In this document: piece after piece, positions 1 to 14,849 of the stretch | Numbering within the stretch: the first letter of the stretch is position 1 | How the letters are laid out: each line of letters starts with the position of its first letter | Source of the DNA: Serripes groenlandicus | Taxonomy: Eukaryota; Mollusca; Bivalvia; Cardiida; Cardiidae | NCBI GenBank assembly: GCA_031761405.1 | Contig: JASEVX010000110.1 | Span: 372,001-436,000, forward strand | Direction: 5' to 3' | DNA: 64,000 nucleotides | The notes under the pieces: generated by a model | The model's input: the letters and a program-made list of their open reading frames with translations, nothing else | What the model was told of the DNA's origin: nothing | The model's database searches: none | Position numbers and translations under genes: made by a program

Positions 1-1562
<1,562 letters not shown>

Positions 1563-1762
1563 NNNNNNNNNNNNNNNNNNNNNNNNNNNNNNNNNNNNNN
1601 NNNNNNNNNNNNNNNNNNNNNNNNNNNNNNNNNNNNNNNNNNNNNNNNNNNNNNNNNNNNNNNNNNNNNNNNNNNNNNNNNNNNNNNNNNNNNNNNNNNN
1701 NNNNNNNNNNNNNNNNNNNNNNNNNNNNNNNNNNNNNNNNNNNNNNNNNNNNNNNNNNNNNN
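1563..1762. other. Assembly gap of 200 N
   Basis: Exactly 200 N characters, which looks like a placeholder gap of unknown true size. The left flank ends inside the duplicated segment; the right flank starts inside the 55-60 bp minisatellite. Open frames running through it have no meaning. Confidence 1.
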
Positions 1763-2845
1763 GATTTGTGACGGTAATTCTTATCCAATACTGATAAATG
1801 ATGTACACACATTAGACGAATTGTGACTGTTATACTTACCAAATATGCTGTACAATATTTACAAACTATGGACATAATGTGAAAGTTAATTTAAATAAAA
1901 TATGATGGACAATGGTGTACACCATTTATATGTAGTTTGACAGTTATCCTGACCAAATATGTTGTAAGATTTTGTACACACTTTGTAAATAATGTGAAAC
2001 CATGCTGTAAATTGTGTTCACTCTCTAGACGTAGCTGTGACAGTTATTCTAATCAAACATGCTGTAATATATAAAATGCTGTGAATATTGTACACACTAT
2101 AGATATTATGTGACAGTTAATCTAATAAGATATGCTGTTAAATGTTGTACATACTTTAGACGTAGTGTGACAGTTAATCTAATCAGATATGTTGTTAACT
2201 GTTGTACGTACTATAGACGTTTTGTGACAGTTTTTTCTAATCAAACATGCCGTAATATTAAACATGCTTGTGAAATGTTTGTACACACTATAGACATAAT
2301 ATGGCAGATATTCTAATCAAATATGTCGTACAACATGGTACAATACTATAGACTTAATGTGACAGTTAATCTAATAAAACATACTGTAAAATGTTTGACA
2401 CACTATGGACATAAAGTTGCAGTTGTCTTAATCAAATATGTTGTACAATATTGTACACACTATATACATAATGGGACAGTTAATCTAATAAGATATGCTG
2501 TTAAATGTTGTACGTACTTTAGACGTAGTGTGACAGTAAATCTAATCAGATATGCTGTTAACTGTTGTACGTACTTTAGACGTTGTGTGACAGTTATTCT
2601 AATCAAACATGCCGTAATATTAAACATGCTGTGAAATGTTGTACACACTATAGACATAATATGGCAGATATTCTAATTCAAATATGTTGTACAACATGGT
2701 ACATACTATAGACTTAATGTGACAGTTAATCTAATAAAACATGCTGTGAAATGTTTACACACTATGGACATAACGTTGCAGTTATTCTAATCAAATATGC
2801 TATGAACTGTACACACTAAGACGTAATGTGACCGTTATTCACACC
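1763..2845. repeat. 55-60 bp minisatellite
   Basis: Diverged tandem units built around GTGACAGTTAATCTAAT, a variable ATATGCTGT, then TGTTGTACACACTATAGACA. Some units carry an extra AATATTAAACATGCT piece and are about 78 bp. Short frames of 60-100 codons on both strands are by-products. The array lies between the two copies of the GA-rich segment. Confidence 0.9.
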
Positions 2846-4456
<1,611 letters not shown>

Positions 4457-5149
4457 ATCTGCTACCTCAAGTCTGCGAATCGGGACCTAGTGCAACCCGA
4501 AGTCGATTTGGGGCGCTTGCATCCGACACGCATCAATGGGCCACCCAATCCATCTATATCGAACACTAGACACGCTTAATCGAGGCCGGGAGCCACTATG
4601 TCGGCCAAACTCCAGCCGGCTGCCATAAATCCGACTGAACGCAACCTAGTGCGAATCGAAGTCGCTGTTTGGTGCCTTCCTTTGACACATTCCGGAGAGC
4701 CGGCTAAAGTCTGTAACTCGAGCAATATACAGCCGGAAATGGGCTATATACTTGCCCATAATCCTAACTTCAGTTGAACATGGCAGCCGGCTGCAATAAA
4801 TCCGGCTGTACTAAACCTAGTACGACTCAGAGCCAGATACTGACACATGTTAGGTTGCCAGTTAAACTGTCTAACTCAAACAGCACGGGTACAAAGTCGG
4901 GACTTTATCGGGAAATCCGAGCTCCGACTTGGCAAAACAACCGGCTGCCGCAGGTCGGCTCATCGGGATATTATGCAACACGAAGTCCGTTTGATACGCT
5001 TGCAACTGGCATGCATCAATTGGCGGCTAAATGCATTATCTCGAACAATAGACACGCCAAATCGAGGGTGGGAGCCAGTCTGTTGGCCACATATATACCT
5101 TCCCGCATATATTTTATTTAGCCTCTTTCTGGAAGACGAATGAGGCTAG

Positions 5150-5530
5150 TCAGAATTACTTTCGTCAATCATCGGAAAGACTGAATGACCAAGCCGTGTT
5201 TCGAGCTCAAAAGGGATCGGCATTAAATCTGTATACGTGGCGTATGCTCTCTAAAGAGATCGGCTTTAAATCTGTTGACGTGTTCTATGATCTCTAAAGG
5301 ATTCGCCAATATAAATATGTATACGTGGTGTATTATCTCTTACGGGATCGGTTTTAAATCTGCAGACGTAGTGTATGCTCTCTATAGGAATCGACTTAAA
5401 ATATGTAGACGTAGTGTATGATATTTAAAGGAATCGGCATTAAATCTGCAGACGTGGTGTATTATCTCTAAAGGGATCGGCTTTAAATATGTAGATGTGG
5501 TGTATGCTCTCTGAAGGGTTGGTTTAAAAT
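5150..5530. repeat. ~48-bp tandem repeat
   Basis: Seven or so units of the form GGATCGGCTTTAAATCTG, TAGACGTGGTGTATG, CTCTCTAAAG. The units are diverged and no gene is supported. Confidence 0.85.
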
Positions 5531-5629
5531 CGCTAGGCATCGACACTATACTCACAAATAGCTACAAGTGGTTCAATGTGTTTGTAAAAAAAAATGTTCA
5601 TGAGACTGTTTATTGAACGATAGAAACAC

Positions 5630-6075
5630 TAGAAAAGGGTCCAATGTTAAGGGCAATAACTCTGACAAGAATCATTCGCATTGATATGAGACTTTAAATA
5701 TTTTAAATAAGAAATAAAAGAGAAGGGTCCAATTTAAGGTGCATAACTCTCGCAGGGCTCATAGGATTTGCTCAAATGTGTTTATCATACTTACTATAGA
5801 AATACTAGAAAATGTTCGATGTAAAGGGGCGTAACTCTGGCAGGGCTCATTGGAATTTATCGACTGTGTGTATTATACGCACTACAAAAATACAAGAAAT
5901 TATCCGTTGCAAAGGAACATAACTCTTGCAGGGCTGATTGAAATTGATCGAATGTGTTTATCATATTTACTATAGAAATACTAGAAACGGTTCGATATAA
6001 AGGGGCATGACTCTAGCAGGGCTCATTGGAATTGATCGTGAAAAATACCGATGTAAAGGAGAATAAGTCTGGCAC
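5630..6075. repeat. ~88-bp tandem repeat
   Basis: Five to six diverged units contain TACTATAGAAATACTAGAAA, then TCGATGTAAAGGGGC, ATAACTCTGGCAGGGCTCAT and TGGAATTGATCGAATGTG. The phrase 'gggcaataactctggcaggg' is one I associate with dispersed mollusc repeats. No coding evidence. Confidence 0.85.
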
Positions 6076-6278
6076 TTTTGGGTTGCTATGATACTGGATA
6101 TAGTGAACATAAATATTAGACCGGCTCTTTTGATACGTGAATAACCGTGGCACGCATTATTAAAGTAGATAAGAGATTGCGTACATTGAAATATATAAAT
6201 AATAGTAGAAAAGGGATAAAATACACTGGGCAATAACTCTGACAGGACTAATGGGAGAAGTGCATAGATAGTTTTGTT

Positions 6279-6700
6279 CAATGTCAATTAATTGAGTCAA
6301 CATGTTTGATATGTCATGATTGTTTGAAAAGACACTTTCAATCTTTTTAAGACTTAAGTTTTGTTCAATGTCATGTAATTGAATCAAATCTTTGATATGT
6401 CATGATTGTTTGAAAAGTCATTTTCCATCTTATAAAGACTTAAGTTTTGATCAATGTCATTTAATTGAAACAACATGTTTGATAAGTCACGATTGTTTGA
6501 AAAGTCACTTTCCATCTTATTAAGACTTAAGTTTTGTTCAATGTCATTTAATTGAAACAACATGTTTGATAAGTCATGATTGTTTGAAAAGTCACTTTCA
6601 ATCTTATTAAAACTTAAATGTTGTTTAATGTCATTCAATGGTATCAACATGTTTGATATGTGTATGCAATACCACCGGGAGAATTCGTTTTTGTACAAAA
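6279..6700. repeat. 87-bp tandem repeat
   Basis: Units start at about 6279, 6366, 6452, 6539 and 6625, each with CAATGTCATTTAATTGAAAC, ACATGTTTGATAAGTCATGA and TTGTTTGAAAAGTCACTTTC. Frames on the minus strand read through the units but show only the repeat period. Confidence 0.9.
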
Positions 6701-6724
6701 TATCAGGGACTATTCCAAAATATA

Positions 6725-6885
6725 TACGTTTTCGGACAACTCTGCAGCGGACGACTTTTGCAAACTTTGCCACAAAAAGAAAAGGTAAAATTGCTCAAAT
6801 CAGGTAGTTTTTCCTTTTGCCACAATATTTTTTTCAGTAATTGTGTCTAGATTTATAAAGATTGTCTGTGTTTACGCATATTTAA
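6725..6885 (+). mobile_element. CCCTTTCCCACAT MITE, partial
   Basis: Fragment of the family seen complete at 47199-47416. Recognisable parts are CTGCAGCGGACGACTTTTG, AAATTGCTCAAATCAGG, TTTTGCCACAATATTTTTTT and the following TCAGTAATT...TTTATAAAGA. Outer ends are lost. Confidence 0.6.
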
Positions 6886-7490
6886 TATTTCAGCTATGTT
6901 TTTAACAATTTTCTATAAGAATGTTGTCTTAACGTATGAACAGTAAAAACATTAACAAATAGTAAAAAGCACATGATGGTCTAAAGAAAAGCATCGTGTT
7001 ACATTCGTCAAAACTGTGTGTCTTTTGTTTTCAGAAAGACTCAATACGTAATCTGGCAATTTAATCTTGTTCCCACGGGAGATCGAAACAAAAGCTCTCC
7101 GATACCAATGCTATTTGTGTTATGTTGATTTGAATGAAACGGTTCATCTTTTATTTAAAACTGATTCTATTAGTTTTATCCAATAAACGTCTATCCTTAA
7201 ATACATACTTCAAATACCGCTATATTTATAACAAAGAATCCCTTATAACCTAGTCGTAACGCTTATTTGTCGTATTGTGGTTTTACGCGATTTTCAACAT
7301 GATTCCAGTTATATCACGGCAACAGTTCACTTAATCATAATCCCTGTGTAAACAAACCAGTACAAGGCTAGGAAATGTGCATTGCCCAAGGGAACCCCAT
7401 GATACCCGTTGTGTCCGAGACTTGGGAACGAACGCGGGTTGCCCGGTTCCAAATCCCCGAGGTTAACCATTTTGCCTAGGCAGATTCCTC
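6886..7490. other. No gene seen; a possible SINE remnant at 7290-7450
   Basis: Mostly unique AT-rich sequence. From about 7290 a stretch (TTCAACATGATTCCAGTTATATCACGG, given here in part, then ACAAGGCTAGGAAATG and GCCCAAGG) resembles 27405-27550. Both look like eroded tails of bivalve tRNA-derived SINEs read from the minus strand. Confidence 0.4.
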
Positions 7491-7499
7491 AGTTGTAAC

Positions 7500-8125
7500 T
7501 CTGTCAGTCTGCTACGATCAAGACGGTATATATGTAACAAGTCGAGTGTTTGGTTTGGTTTAATTGTATTAGACTCAGGGCAGCGGGGCTAGCATTACCA
7601 CTAACTGGCCGGAGTCAGGATAACTGAATCAGTAGTTCTGTAACTTACCCAGTAGATGCCGTTATAAAACAAACTGAACAATTGATAAAAGCGGCGTGGA
7701 ACCCCAAACGGTGTATATAAAGCCAGTTGGGTGTTTTGACTTGAATAATTGTATATGACTTTGATTAATATATTTAGTCTGCTACGATCTCTACGGTATA
7801 TATGTAACTCGTCGGGTATTTTTGTTTGGGTTAATTGTATTCGACTTTGTTTAATGTTTTCCTTTGTACGTAGTCGTAACTTAGCTAGACTGCTACGATC
7901 AAGACGGTATATATGTTAATCGTCGAATGTTTTAGTTTGGGTTAATTGTATTCGATTTCGTTAAATGTATTCCTTATTACCTAGTCGTAACTGAGACTGT
8001 CCGCTACGATTTTGACGGTAAATATGTAACACGTTGATTGTTTTGACTTGGGGTTAATTGTATCTGACTTTGTGAAATGTATTCCTTATTACGTAGTCGT
8101 TACCTAGCTAGTTTGCTACGGTTTT
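7500..8125. repeat. ~111-bp tandem repeat
   Basis: Units at about 7509, 7779, 7889, 8000 and 8112 share CTGCTACGATCAAGACGGTA, TATATGTAAC, TTTGGGTTAATTGTATTCGA and TATTCCTTATTACCTAGTCG. About 160 bp of other sequence interrupts the first interval. No coding evidence. Confidence 0.85.
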
Positions 8126-8390
8126 GCCATTTTGCACCTTTTCTGATGCCGCACTCGAGCATTGATTCAAAAATGAATTGATATGTCAACAAATCAAAGA
8201 GGGAACAAACAGAATAATAATGACCGAATTGAACTGAACAATTATAAAGGTTTCATCGAGGACATGTCGTCTACAATCGGGATTAAAATGATACAAATGA
8301 TACTTGAGTAGAATGCCTTATCCGGTGTTAAAACATTATTTATTTTCCACACGCAACATATGCGCTACGTCAAGCGATTTGAGGACTAAA

Positions 8391-11300
8391 TGCATCTGTG
8401 TACAGTGTAAACTGAGGTGATCCTAATGCATCTGTGTTCATTGGAGACATCAGTCAATCTTACTGCATCTGTGAACTGTGAAGACTCAGGCGATATTACT
8501 GCATCAGTGTACAGTGCAGACAGAAGTGATCTACAGTAGGGACTCATGCGATCTTAATGCATATTGGTACAGTGGAGACTCAGACGATCTTGCTGCATCT
8601 GTGTATAGGGGAGACTCAGACGATCCTAATACATCTGTGTACAGTGGAGACTTAGACGATCATAATGCATCTGTGTACAGTGGAGACTTAGACGATCATA
8701 ATGCATCTGTGTACAGTGAAGACTCAGACGATCATAATGCATCTGTGTACAGTGAAGACTCAGACGATCATAATGCATCTGTGTACAGTGAAGACTCAGA
8801 CGATCTTGCTGCATCTGTGTACAGTGGATACTCAGACGATCCTAATGCATCTGTGTACAGTGGAGACTTAGACGATCTTGCTGCATCTGTGTACAGTGAA
8901 GACTCAGACGATCCTAATGCATCTGTGTACAGTAGAGACTTAGACGATCTTGCTGCATCTGTGTACAGTGAAGACTCAGACGATCCTAATGCATCTGTGT
9001 ACAGTAGAGACTTAGACGATCTTGCTGCATCTGTGTACAGTGAAGACTCAGACGATCCTAATGCATCTGTGTACAGTGGAGACTCAGACGATCTTGCTGC
9101 ATCTGTGTACAGTAGAGACTTAGACGATCTTGCTGCATCTGTGTACAGTGAAGACTCAGACGATCATAATGCATCTGTGTACAGTGGAGACTCAGACGAT
9201 CTTGCTGCATCTGTGTACAGTAGAGACTTAGACGATCTTGCTGCATCTTTATACAGTGAAGACTCAGACGATCCTAATGCATCTGTGTACAGTGGATACT
9301 CAGACGATCCTAATGCATCTGTGTACAGTGGAGACTTAGACGATATTGCTGCATCTGTGTACAGTGAAGACTCAGACGATCCTAATGCATCTGTGTACAG
9401 TAGAGACTTAGACGATCTTGCTGCATCTGTGTACAGTGAAGACTCAGACGATCATAATGCATCTGTGTACAGTGGAGACTCAGACGATCTTGCTGCATCT
9501 GTGTACAGTAGAGACTTAGACGATCTTGCTGCATCTTTATACAGTGAAGACTCAGACGATCCTAATGCATCTGTGTACAGTGGAGACTCAGACGATCTTG
9601 CTGCATCTGTGTACAGTGAAGACTCATACCATCTCAATGCATCTGTTTACAGTGGAGACTCAGACGATCTAAATGCATCTTTATACCGTGGAGACTCAGA
9701 CGATATAAATGCATCTTTATACCGTGGAGACTCAGACGATCTCAATGCATCTGTGTACAGTGGATACTCAGACGATCCTAATGCATCTGTGTACAGTGGA
9801 GACTTAGACGATATTGCTGCATCTGTGTACAGTGAAGACTCAGACGATCCTAATGCATCTGTGTACAGTGGAGACTCAGACGATCTTGCTGCATATGTGT
9901 ACAGTGAATACTCAGACGATCTAAATGCATCTGTGTACAGTGAAGACTCAGACGATCTTAATGCATCTGTGTACAGTAGAGACTCAGACGATCTTAATGA
10001 ATCTGTGTACAGTGAAGACTCAGACGATCCTAATGCATCTGTGTACAGTGGAGACTTAGACAATCTTGCTGCATCTGTGTATAGGGGAGACTCAGACGAT
10101 CTTAATGCATCTGTGTACAGTAGAGACTTAGACGATCCTAATGCATCTGTATACAGTGAAGACTCAGACGATCCTAATGCATCTGTGTACAGTAGAGACT
10201 TAGACGATCTTGCTGCATCTGTGTACAGTGAAGACTCAGACGATCCTAATGCATCTGTGTACAGTAGAGACTTAGACGATCTTGCTGCATCTGTGTACAG
10301 TGAAGACTCAGACGATCCTAATGCATCTGTGTACAGTGGAGACTCAGACGATCCTAATGCATCTGTGTACAGTAGAGACTTAGACGATCTTGCTGCATCT
10401 GTGTACAGTGAAGACTCAGACGATCATAATGCATCTGTGTACAGTGGAGACTCAGACGATCTTGCTGCATCTGTGTACAGTAGAGACTTAGACGATCTTG
10501 CTGCATCTTTATACAGTGAAGACTCAGACGATCCTAATGCATCTGTGTACAGTGGATACTCAGACGATCCTAATGCATCTGTGTACAGTGGAGACTTAGA
10601 CGATATTGCTGCATCTGTGTACAGTGAAGACTCAGACGATCATAATGCATCTGTGTACAGTGGGGACTCAGACGATCTTGCTGCATCTGTGTACAGTGAA
10701 GACTCATACCATCTCAATGCATCTGTTTACAGTGGAGACTCAGACGATCTAAATGCATCTTTATACCGTGGTGACTCAGACGATATAAATGCATCTTTAT
10801 ACCGTGGAGACTCAGACGATCTCAATGCATCTGTGTACAGTGGATACTCAGACGATCCTAATGCATCTGTGTACAGTGGAGACTTAGACGATATTGCTGC
10901 ATCTGTGTACAGTGAAGACTCAGACGATCCTAATGCATCTGTGTACAGTGGAGACTCAGACGATCTTGCTGCATATGTGTACAGTGAATACTCAGACGAT
11001 CTAAATGCATCTGTGTACAGTGAAGACTCAGACGATCTTAATGCATCTGTGTACAGTAGAGACTTAGACGATCTTAATGAATCTGTGTACAGTGAAGACT
11101 CAGACGATCCTAATGCATCTGTGTACAGTGGAGACTTAGACAATCTTGCTGCATCTGTGTATAGGGGAGACTCAGACGATCTTAATGCATCTGTGTACAG
11201 TAGAGACTAAGACGATCTTAATGAATCTGTGTACATTGAAGACTCAGACGATCCTAATGCATCTGTGTACAGTGGATACTCAGACGATCCTAATGCATCT

Positions 11301-11535
11301 GTGTACAGTGGAGACTTAGACGATATTGCTGCATCTGTGTACAGTGAAGACTCAGACGATCCTAATGCATCTGTGTACAGTGGAGACTCAGACGATCTTG
11401 CTGCATCTGTGTACAGTGGAGACTCATACGATATTAACGCATCTGTGAACAGTAGAGGCTCAGACAATCCTAATGCATCTGTGTACAGTAGAGACTCGGA
11501 CGATCTTAATGCATCTGTGTACAGTAGAGACTTAT
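8391..11535. repeat. 36-bp minisatellite with a 910-codon open frame (8478-11210, +)
   Basis: About 87 head-to-tail units of 36 bp, roughly GCATCTGTGTACAGTGGAGA plus CTCAGACGATCCTAAT. Because 36 is a multiple of three and the unit lacks stops, the plus strand is open for 910 codons as a 12-residue repeat (SVYSGDSDDPNA). Minus-strand frames are also open for 60-138 codons. Unit-to-unit changes are nearly all amino-acid changing (GGA/GAA/AGA, TCA/TTA, CCT/CAT/CTT, AAT/GCT), opposite to what purifying selection on a protein would leave. There is no signal peptide or flanking domain. I call a non-coding minisatellite; an acidic repetitive protein exon cannot be fully excluded. The frame ends at 11208-11210 where TTA has become TAA, and the repeat carries on past it. 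Confidence 0.9.
9617..11200. repeat. 1,080-bp higher-order period inside the 36-bp array
   Basis: The block beginning at the rare SEDSYHLNA unit at about 9617 recurs at about 10697, an offset of 1,080 bp or exactly 30 units. About 500 bp of each copy can be followed with only a few substitutions, including the paired SLYRGDSDDINA units. This shows a recent large unequal exchange in a register-preserving array. Confidence 0.85.
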
Positions 11536-11621
11536 TAACTATGTCATTCTCCTTCGCAGAGTTGTCGTTCCTTACAATCACATACATATAAATGTAATGA
11601 GTCATACGTGTTAGAGAATGA

Positions 11622-12064
11622 AACTATGTGTACATTACATATAATGTACAATTCTTCACAAAAATGCATTGAAATATATTTTCAAAACAAACCTGTATAT
11701 ATATATATGAGCTTAATTATGCAGAAAAACAAATATCGCATATATAATTACTATTTACTTTATTTATTTATGAATAGAAAAATAAATAAATAAATACTTT
11801 ATTGCACATCAGAAATATATCTCCGATTACAATCATCAACAACCGGTTAAACTGGTTTCTATGTCAATTTAGTCTATTTCCGTACAGTTATTACTACCGG
11901 GTTGGGTGTGGTTCGGAAGAAGACAACACACGTGTCAATGATGCCATCACTTCTAATATAAGATAGCCAACAAAAAGGTATTTATACGTACTACAGTTTA
12001 TTTAAGGTCGACATCAGGATTTACACAAGCAGGGACTATTAATACGTTTGCATTAGTAGTCCCT
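11622..12064 (+). repeat. Dispersed repeat, copy A, ending in a hairpin
   Basis: Matches 63482-64000 in the same orientation: AACTATGTGTACATTACAT, TATGAGCTTAATTATGCAGA, AATACTTTATTGCACATCAG, CCGTACAGTTATTAC, AAGGTCGACATCAGGATTTA. The other copy has about 100 bp more in the middle. Copy A ends with an imperfect inverted repeat at 12031-12064 whose arms read AGGGACTA and TAGTCCCT, possibly a transposon terminus. The short frame at 11608-11793 shows no domain. Confidence 0.8.
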
Positions 12065-12148
12065 GACAGAAGAAACCAAATAGGAAGTAATTCAATTTTC
12101 ACTAATTTCATGATCAGTTTTCAGAAGTCATCATAAGAGCTCTAAATA

Positions 12149-12775
12149 ACGGGCGTTTTGCATGTTCTTAAATCCTTATTTGATCCTCTAACCCTATGTT
12201 TCGGGTACTCAAACCAATCTATTCAGTGAGACGATTCTTTTGAGTACCCACAACATAGAGTTCAATAGTAAGAGAGAAATTATGGGGAAAAGAGCTGAAT
12301 ACCCTCCTTGTCTGGACCACTGATCATTACACTTATTATTCCTCGTTGACTATTAGGAAATATGCCTTCGATGTCTTGGTTGATTTAATAGGAACAGGAC
12401 GAAAACGTTTCTGAACTGTGCTCCAGGAAAAATGAAAAGTAATCCTTTACAGAGGATCAGATAAGGAGGAGCAGAGCTCTAGAGAAGGGTCGTTTTTCAT
12501 GCTCTAAAATCCTTATTTGACCTCCATAACCTATGTTGTGGGTACTCAAGAGAATCGTCTCACTGAGACGATTCTCTTGAGTACCTACAATATAGGTTTT
12601 GATGAGTGCTGACAGAGATATCATGGAAGAGAGACCTGTTTACGCTCTTCCTTATCTAGTCCTCTGGAGGTATAAACTAGTTTTTCCCACCATATTTCTC
12701 TTATGACTCGACAAAACCCTATGTTGTGGGTACTCAAAATAATTATCTCACTTAGTACCTACAACATAAGGTTTG
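12149..12775. repeat. Tandemly duplicated hairpin elements
   Basis: Three related palindromes lie at about 12192-12263, 12528-12598 and 12712-12772. Each begins CCCTATGTTGTGGGTACTCA or similar and ends with its complement. A longer ~340-bp unit appears duplicated, since AAATCCTTATTTGA precedes both of the first two palindromes at the same distance. The middle palindrome is close to perfect. No protein-coding signal. Confidence 0.8.
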
Positions 12776-12829
12776 AGTGTCATATAAGGGTTTTGTAATT
12801 TTAAGTACTCGTCTTATCTATAGCTTTGC

Positions 12830-12950
12830 TATCTACCCCGCATACAACAAAACTGCAGCAGATGACTTAAAAAACATGTACATAAAAATCTGCAAAACCT
12901 CGATAAATGAGCAATTTCTTCTTTTGTTACATTGTTTTCAAACAAACACA
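12830..12950 (+). mobile_element. CCCTTTCCCACAT MITE, partial
   Basis: Shows CGCATACAACAAAACTGCAG, CAGATGACTT, AAATGAGCAATTTCTTCTTT and TTACATTGTTTTCAA in family order. The right end is missing. Confidence 0.6.
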
Positions 12951-13414
12951 AACCCAAAACGGCGCAGGTACAGGTTAAGTCTCCAGGAAGGAGACATCAA
13001 GAGTGATTAATTAATATAAGCTGAAAGCTTGTTTCACAACCAATGTGAAATAAATAAGTTTAAACTAAACTAATGTTTTCAAAAAGACACCTGCTGAGGC
13101 TTCATAAATGCATCTATATGTTGACAAGGCTTATAAAGCGAAGTTATGAACATGGGCACTCGGTGGGGGTAGTTCAAATTAGTAAGACATTTGCTTTCTC
13201 GTTATATCATCTGTTAATTATTAATTTATTATACTACATGCTGGTATATAGCGCCTTATTGGATCGAAGCTTTTTATTTTGTATCAGACCAAAATGCAGC
13301 CATGGGTCAAATCCATAGGATGTTAGTGCCCTTGTCTATAATATATAATAGAATATGCAGGGTCTTTTTATAGTGTGCATGGCCGCTATGTTTACGACTA
13401 TCCTCCCTAATCTC

Positions 13415-13648
13415 TTAACCCTTTTACACGGCACCTGACGGCACATTTTGACGCCATAGTGGCAGATGACTTTTGAAAACATTGTGGCCAAAGTTGAAAT
13501 TGCTCATGATGAGCCATTTCACATTTGGCCACAATGTTTTCAACTTAATTTAGCAATTAAGCTATTTTTAATGGAAATTTTTCAGGATTTTGTCACCATG
13601 TTTTCAAAGTCGTCTGCTGCAGATGTGTTGTATGTGGGAAAGGGTTGA
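13415..13648 (+). mobile_element. CCCTTTCCCACAT MITE, full-length
   Basis: Begins TTAACCCTTTTACAC and ends GTGTTGTATGTGGGAAAGGG then TTGA, a decayed TTAA. Inside it holds the family palindrome TTTTGAAAACATTGTGGCCA through CTCATGATGAG to TGGCCACAATGTTTTCAA. Outer arm motifs GCAGATGAC and GTCGTCTGCTGC pair with each other. It encodes nothing; short frames here are spurious. Confidence 0.85.
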
Positions 13649-13775
13649 TATCCACAGTTATACAACTTTCAAACAAATTACTCCTTTTATAAAATTCAAT
13701 GTTAAAGATTGAAAAATTTACGATGTCAGTCACTCCCAATGTTTTGAACCATTGGAAGTTTGTAGGCTTGTCCCC

Positions 13776-13960
13776 AGAAACATTATAGCGCATCTGCAGA
13801 AGACAACTTTTGAAAACGTTGTGGCAAAAGCTGAAATTAGTCGTACCAAGCGATTCTCTATTCGCTCGTTTTACTTTCATTTATTGAGGTTTTTCAGAAT
13901 TTGTGTCTGGATGTTTTCAAACCCGTCTGATGCATATTTGTTTTTTGTGTTGTAATAGTT
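13776..13960 (+). mobile_element. CCCTTTCCCACAT MITE, eroded
   Basis: Family landmarks are present but diverged: GCATCTGCAGAAGACAACTT, GAAAACGTTGTGGCAAAAGC, then TGTTTTCAAACCCGTCTG. The terminal CCC/GGG blocks are not recognisable. Confidence 0.65.
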
Positions 13961-14092
13961 AGAAACAATCGGTGTCCCAGCTTCCCAACTGCAATGTGTT
14001 TGTATGAAGGAAACCTCATATTTACGTAATGATATGGAAGTTTACGTCATATGTGCTGGAATATCAGTTGGGAAGACAGGATATACCTTTAT

Positions 14093-14319
14093 TTAAACCT
14101 TTTCCACATAAAGACGCTTTCTGATGCCTCTGCATCCGACGACTTTTAAAAACAGTGACAAAAGAGGACATTGCTCAAATCGAGCAATTTCTTCTTTTGC
14201 CACAATGTTTTCAACTCTTTTCAGTAATCATATCTACATTTATAGAGCTTTTCTGTGGGGTTGCCTTGATACTTTCAAAGTCGTTTGCTGCAGAATTGTT
14301 GTATGTGGGAAAGGGTTAA
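14093..14319 (+). mobile_element. CCCTTTCCCACAT MITE, full-length
   Basis: Bounded by TTAA on both sides, with ACCTTTTCCACATA at the left and TATGTGGGAAAGGG at the right. The central palindrome reads AATTGCTCAAATCGAGCAATT. The right half has CAAAGTCGTTTGCTGCAGAA. Confidence 0.85.
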
Positions 14320-14344
14320 AATCCGTCTACTCACTGTCGGTTTA

Positions 14345-14645
14345 AAACATGTGGACTGACTGACCTTTTCGTTTTAGCTTGCTCAGGGGTTGTGAGTTTG
14401 AATCCCAACTTGGCCAACATTTTGTCCGACGTTAGACAAAAGTCACTTTGACAAGCGTCATTCGTCTTTCTCCAATGGGCAAACAGTCTATGTGGAAAAA
14501 AAGCCAGTTGCTTGGAAAGTATGTTGTGTGGAGTACTGGTGTGAGTGAGAAAGCTAGGAAAGACATGAGTTGGTGAACAAGTCGCCGTGATAAGACAAGA
14601 TTTTTTTATGAAAACGGCCTTTAGCTTCAATCAATCAAAATCAAA
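14345..14645 (+). mobile_element. tRNA-derived SINE
   Basis: A B-box-like GTGAGTTTGAATCCCAAC is followed by the body (TTTGTCCGACGTTAGACAAA, GACAAGCGTCATTCGTCTT, ATGTGGAAAAAAAGCCAG, TTGCTTGGAAAG) and a tail ending in CAATCAATCAAAA. The same body, reversed, forms the SINE at 61445-61755. The A-box half of the head is degraded. Confidence 0.8.
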
Positions 14646-14849
14646 GAAAAAAGTTGAGCTATTGTGTTACCATTGGCATCGTCGTCACAAAACTTTAACC
14701 TTACCTCATAACTTTAAAAGTATTCAAGATTTGTAGATAAAACTTGGTACACTTGTTCTTAGGCATAATGTGCATGTCTATACCGAGTCATTCATCTCTA
14801 GTGTTTGCCTAAGGTAGTGAATCAAGGATTTGATCATACCAAAGACTTA

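Noticed and set aside
4774..5143. Two overlapping frames of 115 and 98 codons
   Set aside because: They sit in a degenerate repeat found also at 22.3 kb and show no recognisable fold.
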